Source: Nocardia sp. NBC_00416 (lineage in GTDB: Bacteria > Actinomycetota > Actinomycetes > Mycobacteriales > Mycobacteriaceae). From it: a stretch of 64,000 nt of DNA. Positions 28,701 to 35,944 of the stretch are shown here, piece after piece. The first letter of the stretch is position 1; every line of letters starts with the position of its first letter. The translations under genes and the position numbers were made by a program. The stretch spans positions 6,884,501-6,948,500 of the forward strand of contig NZ_CP107932.1 of assembly GCF_036032445.1 (NCBI RefSeq). The letters run 5' to 3'. Under the pieces are notes generated by a model. The model worked only from the letters and a program-made list of their open reading frames with translations, made no database searches and was not told the DNA's origin.

Positions 28701-29871
28701 GTACATGATTCCCGCGGCCTTCGTGGAACTCGACGAGATCCCGATGACGAGCAGCGAGAAACTGGACCGCAAGGCGCTGCCCGTGCCCGATTATCCGGTC
28801 GATCCGCCGGCTGTGGCCGCTGTCGCCACCGCGGTCGTCGACTCCGGTCCGCCCGGAGTCACCGGGGCGGTGATCGAGGCCATGGCCGCGGTTCTGGGCG
28901 TCGCCGCGATCGGTGTGGACGACGACTTCTTCGCGGCGGGCGGACATTCGCTCACCGCGGTGCGTCTCGTCGGCCGCCTGCGCCGGGCGGGCCACGACGT
29001 CGTGGTCGACGATATCTTCGAGGCGCCGACCGCCCGGACGCTGGCAGCTCGGATCGACGGTATTGCGACGCCCTCCGAGGAGACCGCCCCGACTGCCGCC
29101 GAGTCTCCGGACGCCGAGGCACCCTCGGAGGAGATCGCCATGCTGGGCCGGCGTCTCGACCATGTGCTCGAACTGCGCACCCGGGGGTCGGCCGAACCGC
29201 TGTTCTGTGTGCACCCAGTGGGCGGCACCGCATGGCAGTTCACTCCGCTGGCCCGGCGGCTGCGCGCCGATCGGCCGCTGGTCGGATTGCAACTGCCGGC
29301 GTTGCGCGGGACGGAATCCGGCGCCACCACGATCGACGAGCTCGCCGCCCGCTACCTCGCGACGATCCGGGAGAGACAGCCCGAAGGGCCCTACCACCTG
29401 CTGGGCTACTCCCTCGGAGGCAATATCGTGCACGCGATCGCGGCGGCCCTGGCCGAGAACGGCGAAGAGGTCGCGTTCGTGGGACTGGTCGATTCCCATC
29501 CGCTCGCCGACCTCGCCGATCAGGCGGCCGAGGCATTGGCGGATCCGGACCGGCTGGAAGTGCTCCTGCCCGAACTGCCCGCGGACGCACCCGATCTCGC
29601 GGCCCGGATCCGTGGCGCGGCCGGTGAGCTGCTGCGGATGGTCACTGTTTCCGCGGCTCCTGGCTACAGCGGGCCGATGGCGTTGTACGCGGCGGACCCC
29701 GGCGGCGAGGACGATGCCGCGCGGGTCGCCGCCCAGCTGTCGGGATGGCGCCGCGACGGCGCCCGGATCACCCCGCGCCGGTTGCCGTACACGCATTTCG
29801 GGATCGTGTCCGAGGACGGCTGGTCCGAGGTCGCCGCACTGCTCGACACCGAACCGGCCCTGCGGACCTGA
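22753..29871 (+). CDS. two-module nonribosomal peptide synthetase (C-A-T-C-A-T-TE) for a catecholate siderophore
   Basis: 2372 residues. Domain order: C1 with HHLIVDG near 151; A1 with YTSGSTG at 623-629, GRADAQVKIRGHRIEIGEVE and NGKVDR; carrier T1 with S1014 (GGDSI); C2 beginning LPLSPLQEG at 1092 with HH at 1225-1226; A2 with FTSGSTG at 1668-1674 and GRTDSQVKLRGQRIELGD; T2 with S2066 (GGHSL); thioesterase with S2220 in GYSLGG and a terminal His. No epimerisation, methylation or starter A domain is present, so C1 should accept 2,3-dihydroxybenzoate from the free-standing aryl carrier protein. Binding-pocket residues read by eye are D-A-D-D-V-G-L-V-D-K for A1 (acidic pocket, suggests Arg, Orn or Lys) and D-A-L-Q-F-G-L-V-C-K for A2 (closest to known Gly codes). 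GTG 22753 follows a GGGAG site. First gene of the iron-box operon. Confidence 0.95.
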   Translation: MPAAVQDASKASDPELPLTGPQLGIWNAQQFDPESGRYLVGEVLEISGDDPIDVEALAEAIGATVAEAENMRLRFRDTAAGPRQTVCAEPAVLQPMIDLRGAADPVSLAHEAVALERHQAAQRCRGMVDRRLYNYTLIRLTECEVWCVQLYHHLIVDGYSAALLSRRVAAHYTALRRGSEPPKATFGAIAELVADEQNYRDSAQFAADQRYWREQLSPAPSLDGRGTALGGAVERTIRAEAILPVETLDRLRSCTEKYRITWADGLIACYAAYVQRLLGNSDVVLSMLMMGRVGRVALSTPAMAVNVLPLRLTVHAHDTVGELGVRVAETLRDMRKHQRYSGADLARDLSGFGAGELLHGVGMNLKVFDFALDFDGAEGVLRNVAGGPPEDLGLVVTPLPDKSVLLGFECDARTNDPDTAYRRVAGLVRVVEAFTELDKVAVGALELVEHDERVRLLAGRAGPAAAGGAELVPAALDRMIAEYTDDTVLVAGSRRYTGGELGGEVRRLVRYLRDQGVRTGDLVGVALPRTADLVVALLAVWRAGGTYLPLDPEHPVPRLRTMIEDAAPVLVVTDSALSAGLACRTVVLDAEPVRAALRAHPDEPVTEAETGPIRGDHPAYVLYTSGSTGTPKGVVIDHTALAQLVAGHRSGIYAETVEGAGGRRLAVAHTTSFAFDAALDPLLWLLDGHRIHLYDSEIRRDPAALVAAFGADGVEVVDGTPTLAAALFGHGLTELAPRLLVLGGEACPPDLWQAVQRAGITAVNLYGPTEATVDAIGAPVRGADPHIGFPLPGVRAYLLDNGLQTVADGQAGELYLAGAGIAQGYLGRPGFSAQAFVADPFGPPGARMYRTGDLARWAPGRGYFYSGRADAQVKIRGHRIEIGEVEAALSGLPEVAAAAADVRDLAGRPSLIGYVVPAARGAAETADLGTRLRNRLAESVPDPMVPTRIVVLGELPWTVNGKVDRAALPEPAESTGGRAPATPAEQAVGEVVAELLGRDTVDIDDDFFGAGGDSITAIGVCSRLRERGVILAPQDLLTRRSLGELAAAAEPAETAAGPVSDPAPRADTVSITLPPRNAAELAAAHGPIADVLPLSPLQEGLLFHALRDGAADVYTLTARFELAGPVDPERLAAAFATVLTRHPNLGAAFHYEQVDQPVQVIPRAPRVAWRVADLRSLAAAAAEEGALALETEAGAQLFDIAEPPLLRALLIRLSDTTHRLVLTAHHLLADGWSVPIVLREMLALYHGEQLSEPGYYGAYLAWLAGRDSAAAARRWGEYLAGLQAPSLVGAPGPRSGSIGLGVPLAEASAAALEVFGRANRLTMNTLLQGAWALVLAEQLGRTDIVFGAVVSGRPADLPGVAGMVGLFSNTVPVRLDLDPGRAAVEQFAELQQTTLELQNQGYLGLATVERAAGVGRLFDTLVVYENFPKTGVQGQESHEVAVADVTVHSLTHYPVTVTALPGDRFRLMLHHDPGAVDRATAQRLAGRLAAVLTALVDDPGATAGAVLDATRHPDTRGRTLADWGSVTPIDPESPAVTAEGVTIGFGEFEARANRLARWLVSQGVGPETVVTVAMPRSPDSVIAAHAICRAGGVYLPVDPGQPAERVDTILATAAAPLVLTTGAAAFETDRAPVVSIDTLDLAEFAATALTDDDRRAPLRPENAAYLLFTSGSTGVPKGVTVAHEAIVNTFAWLQEQHRFGSGDTVLYRTPATFDASLLEIFLPLLVGARIVLARPNGHRDPYYQAQLMAEERVSAVQMTSSMLTTTAEESDLSGCTALRCVFTGGEPLPPGTAQRFRAVTGARVNNLYGPTEAAVCITYHATTDADTVTVPIGRPPGGAGVRVLDDQLLPVPFGVVGELYLTGVQLARGYIHRPEQTARTFVADPAGNGERMYRTGDLVRWGADGELEYVGRTDSQVKLRGQRIELGDIESAVLRHPGVAQVAVILREDIPGDQRLAAYLRTSPGACVDPDAVRATVREVLPEYMIPAAFVELDEIPMTSSEKLDRKALPVPDYPVDPPAVAAVATAVVDSGPPGVTGAVIEAMAAVLGVAAIGVDDDFFAAGGHSLTAVRLVGRLRRAGHDVVVDDIFEAPTARTLAARIDGIATPSEETAPTAAESPDAEAPSEEIAMLGRRLDHVLELRTRGSAEPLFCVHPVGGTAWQFTPLARRLRADRPLVGLQLPALRGTESGATTIDELAARYLATIRERQPEGPYHLLGYSLGGNIVHAIAAALAENGEEVAFVGLVDSHPLADLADQAAEALADPDRLEVLLPELPADAPDLAARIRGAAGELLRMVTVSAAPGYSGPMALYAADPGGEDDAARVAAQLSGWRRDGARITPRRLPYTHFGIVSEDGWSEVAALLDTEPALRT

Positions 29872-29942
29872 CCGTGCGTCTCGAGACTCTGCCGCGGCAC
29901 TGTCCGGTGCTCCGGTGGTTCCAGAAAGAAAGTAGAACACCT

Positions 29943-30941
29943 ATGTCGCTGTTATCCCACAGCCGCTTCGCGGCCTGGCTACGTCTCGTGGTCGGCCTGT
30001 TCGTCGCGGTAGTCGCGGTCGCGGGCTGTAGCTCCGATGCCGAACCCGCCGCCGAATCCGGGACCCGGCCCGTCCAGACCGAACGCGGCCCGGTCGAGGT
30101 GCCCGCCGCCCCGCAGCGAGTTGTGGTGCTCAACGGCGCGCTCGCCGGCTATCTGTACGACCTCGACGTCCCGGTGGCCGCGGCGGACCCGCGGGTGCTC
30201 GGGGTCAGCGGCCGCAGCGCCGATTTCCCGGCGGCGTGGGCGGACGACGCGAAAGCGCAGGGCACCCAGGTGGTGCCGGTCGGGCAGAGCGTGAACCTGG
30301 AGTTCATCGCCTCGATGACCCCCGACCTGATCATCGGCGGCGGCCAGGGGTTCACCGCCAAACAATCCGTGGACGCCTACGACCAGCTCAGTGCCATCGC
30401 GCCGACCGTGCTGGTGCCCGGCAACGTCACCGGCTGGCAGGATCAGCTGAAACTGGTCGCCGAGGTGGTGAACAAGAGTGACGAGGTCGGTGCGTTGATC
30501 ACCGCCTACGACGACAAGGTGAAGCAGGTCGCCGCGGAGATCAAGGTGCCCGAGCAGAAGGTCGCCTATTTCCAGTCCGCGGCCGACGGCCAGCCGAAGA
30601 TGATCCTGCCGAACGCCGCTCTGCCGACGCTGCTCGCCGAACTGGGGTTCAAGGCCGACGACCAGGTGCTGGCCAAGGCCGGTAGCCCGGAGGTCAATCC
30701 CTCCGCGGACTGGTTCGGGTTCAGTCCCGAACTGCTGACCAAGGTCGTGGATGCGCCGGTGACGTTCGTGGTCCCGCTCAGCGGAGCCAAGAGCGCCGCC
30801 GATCTCGCCAAGGATCCGATGTACGCCCAGCTGCCCGCGTTCAAGGACAAGAAGGTCTATGAACTGCCGGCCACCAGCTACCGGCCGGACTACCGCGGCG
30901 TGATGAACACCCTCGACCTGATCTCGGAGCAGTTCACGTGA
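29943..30941 (+). CDS. ferric-siderophore-binding lipoprotein (FepB/FecB family)
   Basis: 332-residue periplasmic-binding protein. The lipobox VAVAGC places the lipidated Cys at residue 29. PBP2-type features include RVVVLNGALAGYLYDLDVPVAA, SMTPDLIIGGGQGFTAKQSVDAYDQLSAIAPTVLV and a central long helix before the C-terminal lobe (PLSGAKSAADLAKDPMYAQLPAFKDKKVYELP). ATG 29943 has an AAGAAAG site; a longer upstream frame overlaps the NRPS and is not used. It captures the ferric siderophore and delivers it to the FepDG-like permeases encoded 7 kb upstream. Second gene of the NRPS operon, 71 bases after its stop. Confidence 0.92.
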   Translation: MSLLSHSRFAAWLRLVVGLFVAVVAVAGCSSDAEPAAESGTRPVQTERGPVEVPAAPQRVVVLNGALAGYLYDLDVPVAAADPRVLGVSGRSADFPAAWADDAKAQGTQVVPVGQSVNLEFIASMTPDLIIGGGQGFTAKQSVDAYDQLSAIAPTVLVPGNVTGWQDQLKLVAEVVNKSDEVGALITAYDDKVKQVAAEIKVPEQKVAYFQSAADGQPKMILPNAALPTLLAELGFKADDQVLAKAGSPEVNPSADWFGFSPELLTKVVDAPVTFVVPLSGAKSAADLAKDPMYAQLPAFKDKKVYELPATSYRPDYRGVMNTLDLISEQFT

Positions 30942-32248
30942 AAACCCCCGCCGGCCTCCTGATCGACATCTCCCCGTTGCGGGAGAGCCGGCGGTTTCGC
31001 TGTGCCTTCGGCGCGCGACTGGTGTCGGTTCTCGGCATCGGGCTGCTGATGGTGGCCCTGCCGGTGCAGGTCTACGACCTCACCGGATCGAGTCTGCACG
31101 TCGCCGGGGTGTCCACGGCGATGGCGGTCGCGTTGTTCGCCGGAAGTCTCGGCGGCGGTGTGATCGCCGACCGGTACGACCGGCGCACGGTGATCTCCTG
31201 GTCACGGTCCGCCGCAGGCCTGGCGTTTCTCGCGCTGGGCTGCAATGCGCTGCTGCCCGATCCGTTCATCGGGGTGATCTACGCCGCCGCGGTGACCGAC
31301 GGACTGGCCGGCGGAATCAGCGGATCCGCGCTGATGGCGCTGGTGCCGATGTTGGTGGCGCGGGAGAAGGTCCCGGCTGCCGGGGCATTGACCACGCTCA
31401 CCTCCGATCTGGGCACCATGATCACCCCGGCGATCGCCGGGGTGCTGATCGCTCAGATCGGGGTGTCCTTCGCGTTCTTCGCCGCTGCGGCGGCGACCGT
31501 GGGCACCGTGACGCTGATCCGGGCCATCGGGCCCGCGCCGCCGCCGGCCCGCGAGATCCGCAATCCACTGGTGGAACTGGGGCACGGTATCGGGTTCGCG
31601 GTGCGGCACCGCATCATTCGCGCGGTGCTGGTGAGCGGTCTGCTCGCCATGCTGGTCAGTGGACCCCTGGTTCTGCTCCCGGCATTCGCCGATCGGACGC
31701 TCGAGGCGGGCCCCACGACGCTGGGCCTGCTCTACGCCGCACCCGGTGCGGGCGCCGTCCTCGGATCGCTGACCAGCGGCTGGATCGGCCGGACTCCGCG
31801 CAACGGCCTGGTGCTGCTGGGTTCGCTCGCGCTCATGCCGCTCGGCGTGATCATGGCGGGCATCTGGCCGCAGGCGGCGTGGAGTTTCCTCGGGCTGGCC
31901 GCATTCGGTGTCGCCCGGGCGGTCAACGGGATCCTGCGCTACGCGGTACTGCAACAGAACGCGCCGGAGGAGATGCGCGGCCGGATGTCGGGACTGCTGA
32001 TGGTGCAGTCGGTGGCCGGTACCGCCGTCGGGTCCATGGTGGCCGGGGCGATCGGCAACCTCGTCGAACCGGGCACCGCGCTGGTGGTTTACGGCGCGGC
32101 CGTGCTGGTGCTGTTCGCGCTGGCGCTGGTGTTGGTGTGGCCGCTGTACCGGCTCACCGCGCCGGCGGGCGGACCGCCTCTGCCGCCGCCTCCGGCGCAG
32201 GTTCCGGTCGCCGGGAACGTAGTCGACGAGAAGAAGGACGGTGTGTGA
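30938..32248 (+). CDS. MFS siderophore exporter, EntS-like
   Basis: 436-residue, twelve-helix transporter. Motif A appears as GGGVIADRYDRRTV after helix 2, and the sequence follows the EntS/DHA3 pattern (ARLVSVLGIGLLMVALPVQVYDLTGSSLHVAGVSTAM at the start). In enterobacteria EntS secretes enterobactin, so here it should export the finished catecholate. The GTG start is in a GTGA overlap with the lipoprotein gene; its own TGA overlaps the next ATG. A Pro-rich cytoplasmic tail (PAGGPPLPPPPAQVP) ends the protein. Confidence 0.9.
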   Translation: MKTPAGLLIDISPLRESRRFRCAFGARLVSVLGIGLLMVALPVQVYDLTGSSLHVAGVSTAMAVALFAGSLGGGVIADRYDRRTVISWSRSAAGLAFLALGCNALLPDPFIGVIYAAAVTDGLAGGISGSALMALVPMLVAREKVPAAGALTTLTSDLGTMITPAIAGVLIAQIGVSFAFFAAAAATVGTVTLIRAIGPAPPPAREIRNPLVELGHGIGFAVRHRIIRAVLVSGLLAMLVSGPLVLLPAFADRTLEAGPTTLGLLYAAPGAGAVLGSLTSGWIGRTPRNGLVLLGSLALMPLGVIMAGIWPQAAWSFLGLAAFGVARAVNGILRYAVLQQNAPEEMRGRMSGLLMVQSVAGTAVGSMVAGAIGNLVEPGTALVVYGAAVLVLFALALVLVWPLYRLTAPAGGPPLPPPPAQVPVAGNVVDEKKDGV

Positions 32249-33087
32249 TGGTGGATCGCGGAGCCTACCGGGAACGGATCGCCGAGGTGCTCGCCGGTTC
32301 GCACGGCGTGAAGGTCGGCTATCCGATCGGTTTGCGGGAACTGGAGGTGATCCGCACCGCGCCGGTGGGTTCCGGCCTGGTGCGCATCACTTTCGGCGGT
32401 CCGGAACTGGACGGATTCCACAGTTATGTCCCCGACGAGCACGTGCGGCTCGTCTTCCCGGATACCGACGGCACGTTGCGCTTACCAGAACGTGACGGTC
32501 TCTCCCTGGAATGGCCTGCTCCACGGCCGATCTCCCGGGAATACACCGTGCGCCGCTACGACGCGGCCGCGGGGGAACTCGATATCGATTTCGCGCTGCA
32601 CCCCGGCGGACTCGCCTCGGATTGGGCGCTGGCCGCGCAACCGGGCACCCGCATCCACATCGCGGGCCCGCCCGGGGGCGTGGTGGTGCCCACCAGTTAC
32701 GACAACTACCTTTTCGCCGGCGATATCACCGCGCTGCCCGCGATCGCCCGGTGGCTGGAATGGCTCCCGCGCGACAAGCCGGGCTGGGCGTTCATCGAAG
32801 TGGTCGACGCGAGCGAGGAGATCGAGCTGGACGCGCCGGCCGGAGTCGAGGTCCGGTGGCTGCACCGGGGCGACACGCGCGCCGGCACCGGCGACCTGCT
32901 GGAGAAGGCGATCCGCACCGTCACCGTGCCCGACGGGCAGAACGTCTACGCGTGGGTCGCCGGTGAAGCCGGGCAGTTGCGGCCGATCCGCAAATGGATA
33001 CGCAGCGAGCTCGGTGTGCCGGCGAAGGACTACCTGGTCGCGGGCTATTGGAAACACGGTGTCGCGGATTTCGACCGCGAAGAATAA
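32248..33087 (+). CDS. siderophore-interacting protein (SIP/ViuB family ferric reductase)
   Basis: 279-residue cytoplasmic flavoprotein of the SIP family, which reduces ferric siderophore with FAD and NAD(P)H to free iron. The FAD-binding R-x-Y-T motif is in PISREYTVRRYD, and DIDFALHPGGLASDWALAAQPGTRIHIAGPPGG is the SIP/ViuB signature. The C-terminal NAD-binding half contains YAWVAGEAGQLRPIRKWIRSE and a final YWKHG, both typical. ATG 32248 overlaps the exporter stop (TGATG). Fourth gene of the NRPS operon; it gives the pathway its intracellular iron-release step. Confidence 0.93.
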   Translation: MVDRGAYRERIAEVLAGSHGVKVGYPIGLRELEVIRTAPVGSGLVRITFGGPELDGFHSYVPDEHVRLVFPDTDGTLRLPERDGLSLEWPAPRPISREYTVRRYDAAAGELDIDFALHPGGLASDWALAAQPGTRIHIAGPPGGVVVPTSYDNYLFAGDITALPAIARWLEWLPRDKPGWAFIEVVDASEEIELDAPAGVEVRWLHRGDTRAGTGDLLEKAIRTVTVPDGQNVYAWVAGEAGQLRPIRKWIRSELGVPAKDYLVAGYWKHGVADFDREE

Positions 33088-33099
33088 GGAGTACAGACG

Positions 33100-33342
33100 A
33101 TGACGAACGAGCCGACGGCGGTGGCCGGCCGCGACCATTTCATCCGTGATGTGGCCGATCTGCTGGGGGTCACGCCGGAAGAACTGCCCACCGACACCAA
33201 TCTGCTCGATGCCGGACTGGATTCGGTGCGCATCATGCAGCTCGTGGAGAAGTGGCGGTCCGAGGGGCACGAGACCGTCGATCCGCTGATGCTGGCCGGT
33301 GACCCCGTTCTGGAGTCATGGCTGGAGGTGCTGTGCCCGTGA
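33100..33342 (+). CDS. free-standing aryl carrier protein for 2,3-dihydroxybenzoate
   Basis: 80-residue carrier protein. The phosphopantetheine attachment site is the Ser in LLDAGLDSVRIMQLVEKW (about residue 47), with the helix-2 context L-D-S-V-R seen in the aryl carrier domains of EntB, DhbB and VibB. The isochorismatase encoded at 37176-37832 lacks the usual C-terminal carrier domain, and this small gene fills that gap. It should be loaded by the EntE homologue and feed C1 of the NRPS. Last gene of the iron-box operon, 12 bases after the SIP gene, ending just before a perfect hairpin. Confidence 0.92.
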   Translation: MTNEPTAVAGRDHFIRDVADLLGVTPEELPTDTNLLDAGLDSVRIMQLVEKWRSEGHETVDPLMLAGDPVLESWLEVLCP

Positions 33343-33348
33343 CCGGGC

Positions 33349-33381
33349 GCCGTGGACCGCGCGTTGCGCGCGGTCCACGGC
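33349..33381. terminator. bidirectional hairpin terminator between convergent carrier-protein and entE-like genes
   Basis: Perfect 15-bp stem (GCCGTGGACCGCGCG paired with CGCGCGGTCCACGGC) with a 3-nt TTG loop, starting 7 bases after the carrier-protein stop and ending 9 bases before the stop codon of the opposing gene. Its position between convergent genes supports termination in both directions. Confidence 0.82.
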
Positions 33382-33389
33382 ACCGGGGG

Positions 33390-35042
33390 TCACTGTGCGC
33401 GATGGCCCTCGGCGAGCAGTCGGCGCAGATCGCGGCGGCTGGTCTTGCCCACTCCCGTTTCGGGGAACTCCGCGATGGTGACGACCGCGTCCGGCATCTT
33501 CCAGGCCGCGATACCGCGCTCCCGGACGAAGGTGCGCACGGTGGTCAGCGTCGGCGGGGCCGCCGGGTCCAGCGGTTGCACGAAGGCGCAGATGCGCTGT
33601 CCGAGTACCGGGTCGGGCGTTCCGACGATCACCGCGTCCCGGATTCCGGGGTGTTCCAGCAGGTAGCCCTCGAGCTCCTCGGCCGAGACCTTCTCGCCGC
33701 CGCGGTTGACCCAGTCACCGGCCCGGCCCTTCACTACCAGGTTGCCGTCGGGCCGCAGCGAGACGACGTCACCGGTGCGGTACCAGCCGTCCTCGGTGAA
33801 GCTGCGGGCGTTGGCGTCGGGATTGTCGTAGTAGCCGCGAATGGTGTACGGGCCCTGGGTCATCAGATCGCCGTCGGTGCCCGGAGCCACGTCGTCGCCC
33901 GCCTCGTCGACGATCCTGATCCGGTCGTGCTCCGACATCGGCCGGCCCTGGGTGCCGACCACCACGTCGATCGGATCGTCGAGCCGGGTGTAGCACACCA
34001 GGCCCTCTGCCATACCGAACACCTGCTGCAGCGTCACGCCCAGTGCCGGGCCGACCCGGCGGGCCAGTTCGTCGGGGCAGCGGGCGCCGCCCACCTGGAC
34101 CACCCGCAGACTGGACAGATCGGGCAGCTCGCCGCCTTTTTCGGCCCGTTCGACCCACAGCCGCGCCAGCGGCGGCACCAGTCCGGTGATGGTGACTCCG
34201 AACTTCTCCACCGCGGCGAACGCGGTCGAGGGCGTCGGATCGGGTGTCATGGCCACCGTGCCGCCCGCGTAGAGCGCGCCGAGGATGCCCGGCGAACTCA
34301 TCGGGAAGTTGTGCGCCACCGGCAGTGTCGCCAGGTACACGGTGTCCGGGCCCAGTTCGGTGATCTCGGCACTGCGGCGCACGCTGTAGAGGTAGTCGTC
34401 GTGGGTGCGGGGGATGAGCTTCGGAATTCCGGTGCTGCCGCCGGACAGTTGCAGGAACGCGACATCGCCGGCGTCCAATGCCGGCAGGTCACCGGGCTCG
34501 TCCCGGAAATCGGCGAGGTCGGCCGCGCCTTCGGCGAAAACGTGCTCGGCGTCGTCGGTGACCAGCAGGACGTGGCGCAGGGTCTCGACCTTACCGCGGA
34601 CCGTATCCGCCAGTGCCGCATGGTCGAAGCGCTGATGCCGGGCGCAGGTGATCATCGCGACCGCCCGGCTCGCCGCGGCGATGGGAACCAGTTCCGCCTC
34701 GCGGTGCGCGGGCAGGCAGAACACCGGCAGTGCGCCGATCCGGAACAGCGCGAAGATCACTTCGACGAATTCGGCGCGATTGGGCAGTTGCACCAGGACT
34801 CGATCGTGTCGGGCGATGCCGAGCCGGATCAGTCCGGCGGCCAGCGACCGGGACCGGCGGTCCAGGTCGGCGTAGGTCCAGCGGTTCGCCGCGTCGACGA
34901 CCGCGATCGCCTCCGGGTTCTCGGTGGTGCGCGCGGTCAGTACGTCTCCGAAGGTCTCACCGGTCCAGCACTTTTCGGCGCGATACCGGTCGATCTGGTC
35001 CGGCGGCCACGGTGTGAAACCGGGGAGGGCGGGCGATGACAT
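33390..35042 (-). CDS. dhbE: 2,3-dihydroxybenzoate-AMP ligase (EntE/DhbE)
   Basis: 550-residue aryl-acid adenylating enzyme that activates 2,3-DHB as the acyl-AMP and loads it on the aryl carrier protein. ANL-family motifs: LQLSGGSTGIPKLIPRTHDDYLY, YLATLPVAHNFPMSSPG (the aryl-pocket segment with N and S), QVFGMAEGLVCYTRLDD, and GRAGDWVNRGGEKVSAEELEGYL, where the catalytic hinge lies. The N-terminus (PWPPDQIDRYRAEKCWTGETFGD) is characteristic for EntE/DhbE. ATG 35042 is chosen over 35063 because of an AGAGG site. Divergent from the entA-like gene across a shared iron box. Confidence 0.94.
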   Translation of the reverse strand: MSSPALPGFTPWPPDQIDRYRAEKCWTGETFGDVLTARTTENPEAIAVVDAANRWTYADLDRRSRSLAAGLIRLGIARHDRVLVQLPNRAEFVEVIFALFRIGALPVFCLPAHREAELVPIAAASRAVAMITCARHQRFDHAALADTVRGKVETLRHVLLVTDDAEHVFAEGAADLADFRDEPGDLPALDAGDVAFLQLSGGSTGIPKLIPRTHDDYLYSVRRSAEITELGPDTVYLATLPVAHNFPMSSPGILGALYAGGTVAMTPDPTPSTAFAAVEKFGVTITGLVPPLARLWVERAEKGGELPDLSSLRVVQVGGARCPDELARRVGPALGVTLQQVFGMAEGLVCYTRLDDPIDVVVGTQGRPMSEHDRIRIVDEAGDDVAPGTDGDLMTQGPYTIRGYYDNPDANARSFTEDGWYRTGDVVSLRPDGNLVVKGRAGDWVNRGGEKVSAEELEGYLLEHPGIRDAVIVGTPDPVLGQRICAFVQPLDPAAPPTLTTVRTFVRERGIAAWKMPDAVVTIAEFPETGVGKTSRRDLRRLLAEGHRAQ

Positions 35043-35110
35043 GGAGCACCTCTTTCCGATCAACGATCTTGTTCGATGTCACACCGGAATGCTAGCCTTA
35101 CGGTGTAACT

Positions 35111-35129
35111 TCAGGTTAGGCTAACCTAA
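35111..35129. promoter_or_regulatory. IdeR/DmdR-type iron box between divergent entE-like and entA-like genes
   Basis: TCAGGTTAGGCTAACCTAA matches the 19-bp iron box in 18 of 19 positions and is nearly palindromic. It ends on the A of the entA-like ATG (35129-35131) and lies 69 bases upstream of the entE-like start, so one site may govern both directions. Confidence 0.92.
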
Positions 35130-35935
35130 TGGTCACGAAGCAATGGGGCGAAGGGGTCATCGTCACCGGAGCCGCGGGGGGTATCGGTGCGGCGATCGCC
35201 GCCGAACTCGCCGGCGATTCTCCGAATATCTCACTCTGGGACCGCGACGCCCGCGTGCACGAGGTCGCCGACCGCATCGGACGGCAGCACGAGGGGATCG
35301 TCGTCAGCAGCGCCGAAGTGGATGTCAGCGACGCGACGGCTGTCGCCGAAGCATTCGACAAGGAACTCGCCGAACACGGCACGCCCCGGGTCGTCGTCCA
35401 CGCCGCGGGCGCGATGATCGGCGGCTCCGCGCTGGACACCACGGCACAGGAATGGCAGCAGTGCGTCGCGGTCAACGCGAACGGCGCCGTGTACGTCGCC
35501 CAGCGCGCCGCCCGCGAAATGGTCGCCGTCCGGCGCGGATCGATCGTCGTCGTGTCGTCGAACTCCGCCACCGTCCCCCGCGTGAACCTCGCCGCCTACG
35601 GGGCCGCGAAGGCCGCCGCCACCGCGTTCACCCGCTCACTGGCCCTCCAGGTGGCGCCGCACGGGGTGCGGGTCAACCTGGTCTCCCCGGGTTCCACCGA
35701 TACCCCGATGCTGCGCGGAATGTACGCCGACTCCGGCGCGGCGGGTCTCGGCGAGGCCGGGCGCGCGAGCCTGCTCGACGGTGACCCAGAGAACTACCGG
35801 CTCGGAATCCCGCTGCGGCGTATCGCCGATCCCGCCGATATCGCCGCCGCCGTTCGCTTTCTGATTTCCGATGCCGCGCGCCACATCACCATGCACGACC
35901 TCCGGGTCGACGGCGGCGCAACGCTGGATATGTGA
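35129..35935 (+). CDS. dhbA: 2,3-dihydro-2,3-dihydroxybenzoate dehydrogenase (EntA/DhbA)
   Basis: 268-residue SDR oxidising 2,3-dihydro-2,3-DHB to 2,3-DHB with NAD+. Cofactor site VIVTGAAGGIGAAIA, catalytic Ser in VVVSSNSATVPR, Y-x-x-x-K in LAAYGAAKAAATAF, and the EntA-typical VRVNLVSPGSTDTPMLR followed by PLRRIADPADIAAAVRFL. The ATG at 35129 has no upstream Shine-Dalgarno because the iron box abuts it. A leaderless transcript would explain this; ATG 35143 is the alternative but would remove residues before the first beta strand. First gene of the entA-entC-entB-like operon. Confidence 0.93.
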   Translation: MVTKQWGEGVIVTGAAGGIGAAIAAELAGDSPNISLWDRDARVHEVADRIGRQHEGIVVSSAEVDVSDATAVAEAFDKELAEHGTPRVVVHAAGAMIGGSALDTTAQEWQQCVAVNANGAVYVAQRAAREMVAVRRGSIVVVSSNSATVPRVNLAAYGAAKAAATAFTRSLALQVAPHGVRVNLVSPGSTDTPMLRGMYADSGAAGLGEAGRASLLDGDPENYRLGIPLRRIADPADIAAAVRFLISDAARHITMHDLRVDGGATLDM

Positions 35936-35944
35936 CACGAGAGG

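Noticed and set aside
27361..28800. Second A domain as a Thr or Ser activator for a cyclic trilactone siderophore
   Set aside because: The pocket read by eye lacks the W239/H331-type pattern of Thr (D-F-W-N-I-G-M-V-H) and the D-V-W-H pattern of Ser.
26941..29940. Long open frame on the minus strand (~1000 codons) opposite the NRPS gene
   Set aside because: It reads as His/Arg/Gly/Gln-rich sequence without domains; it is a typical GC-rich shadow of the second module.
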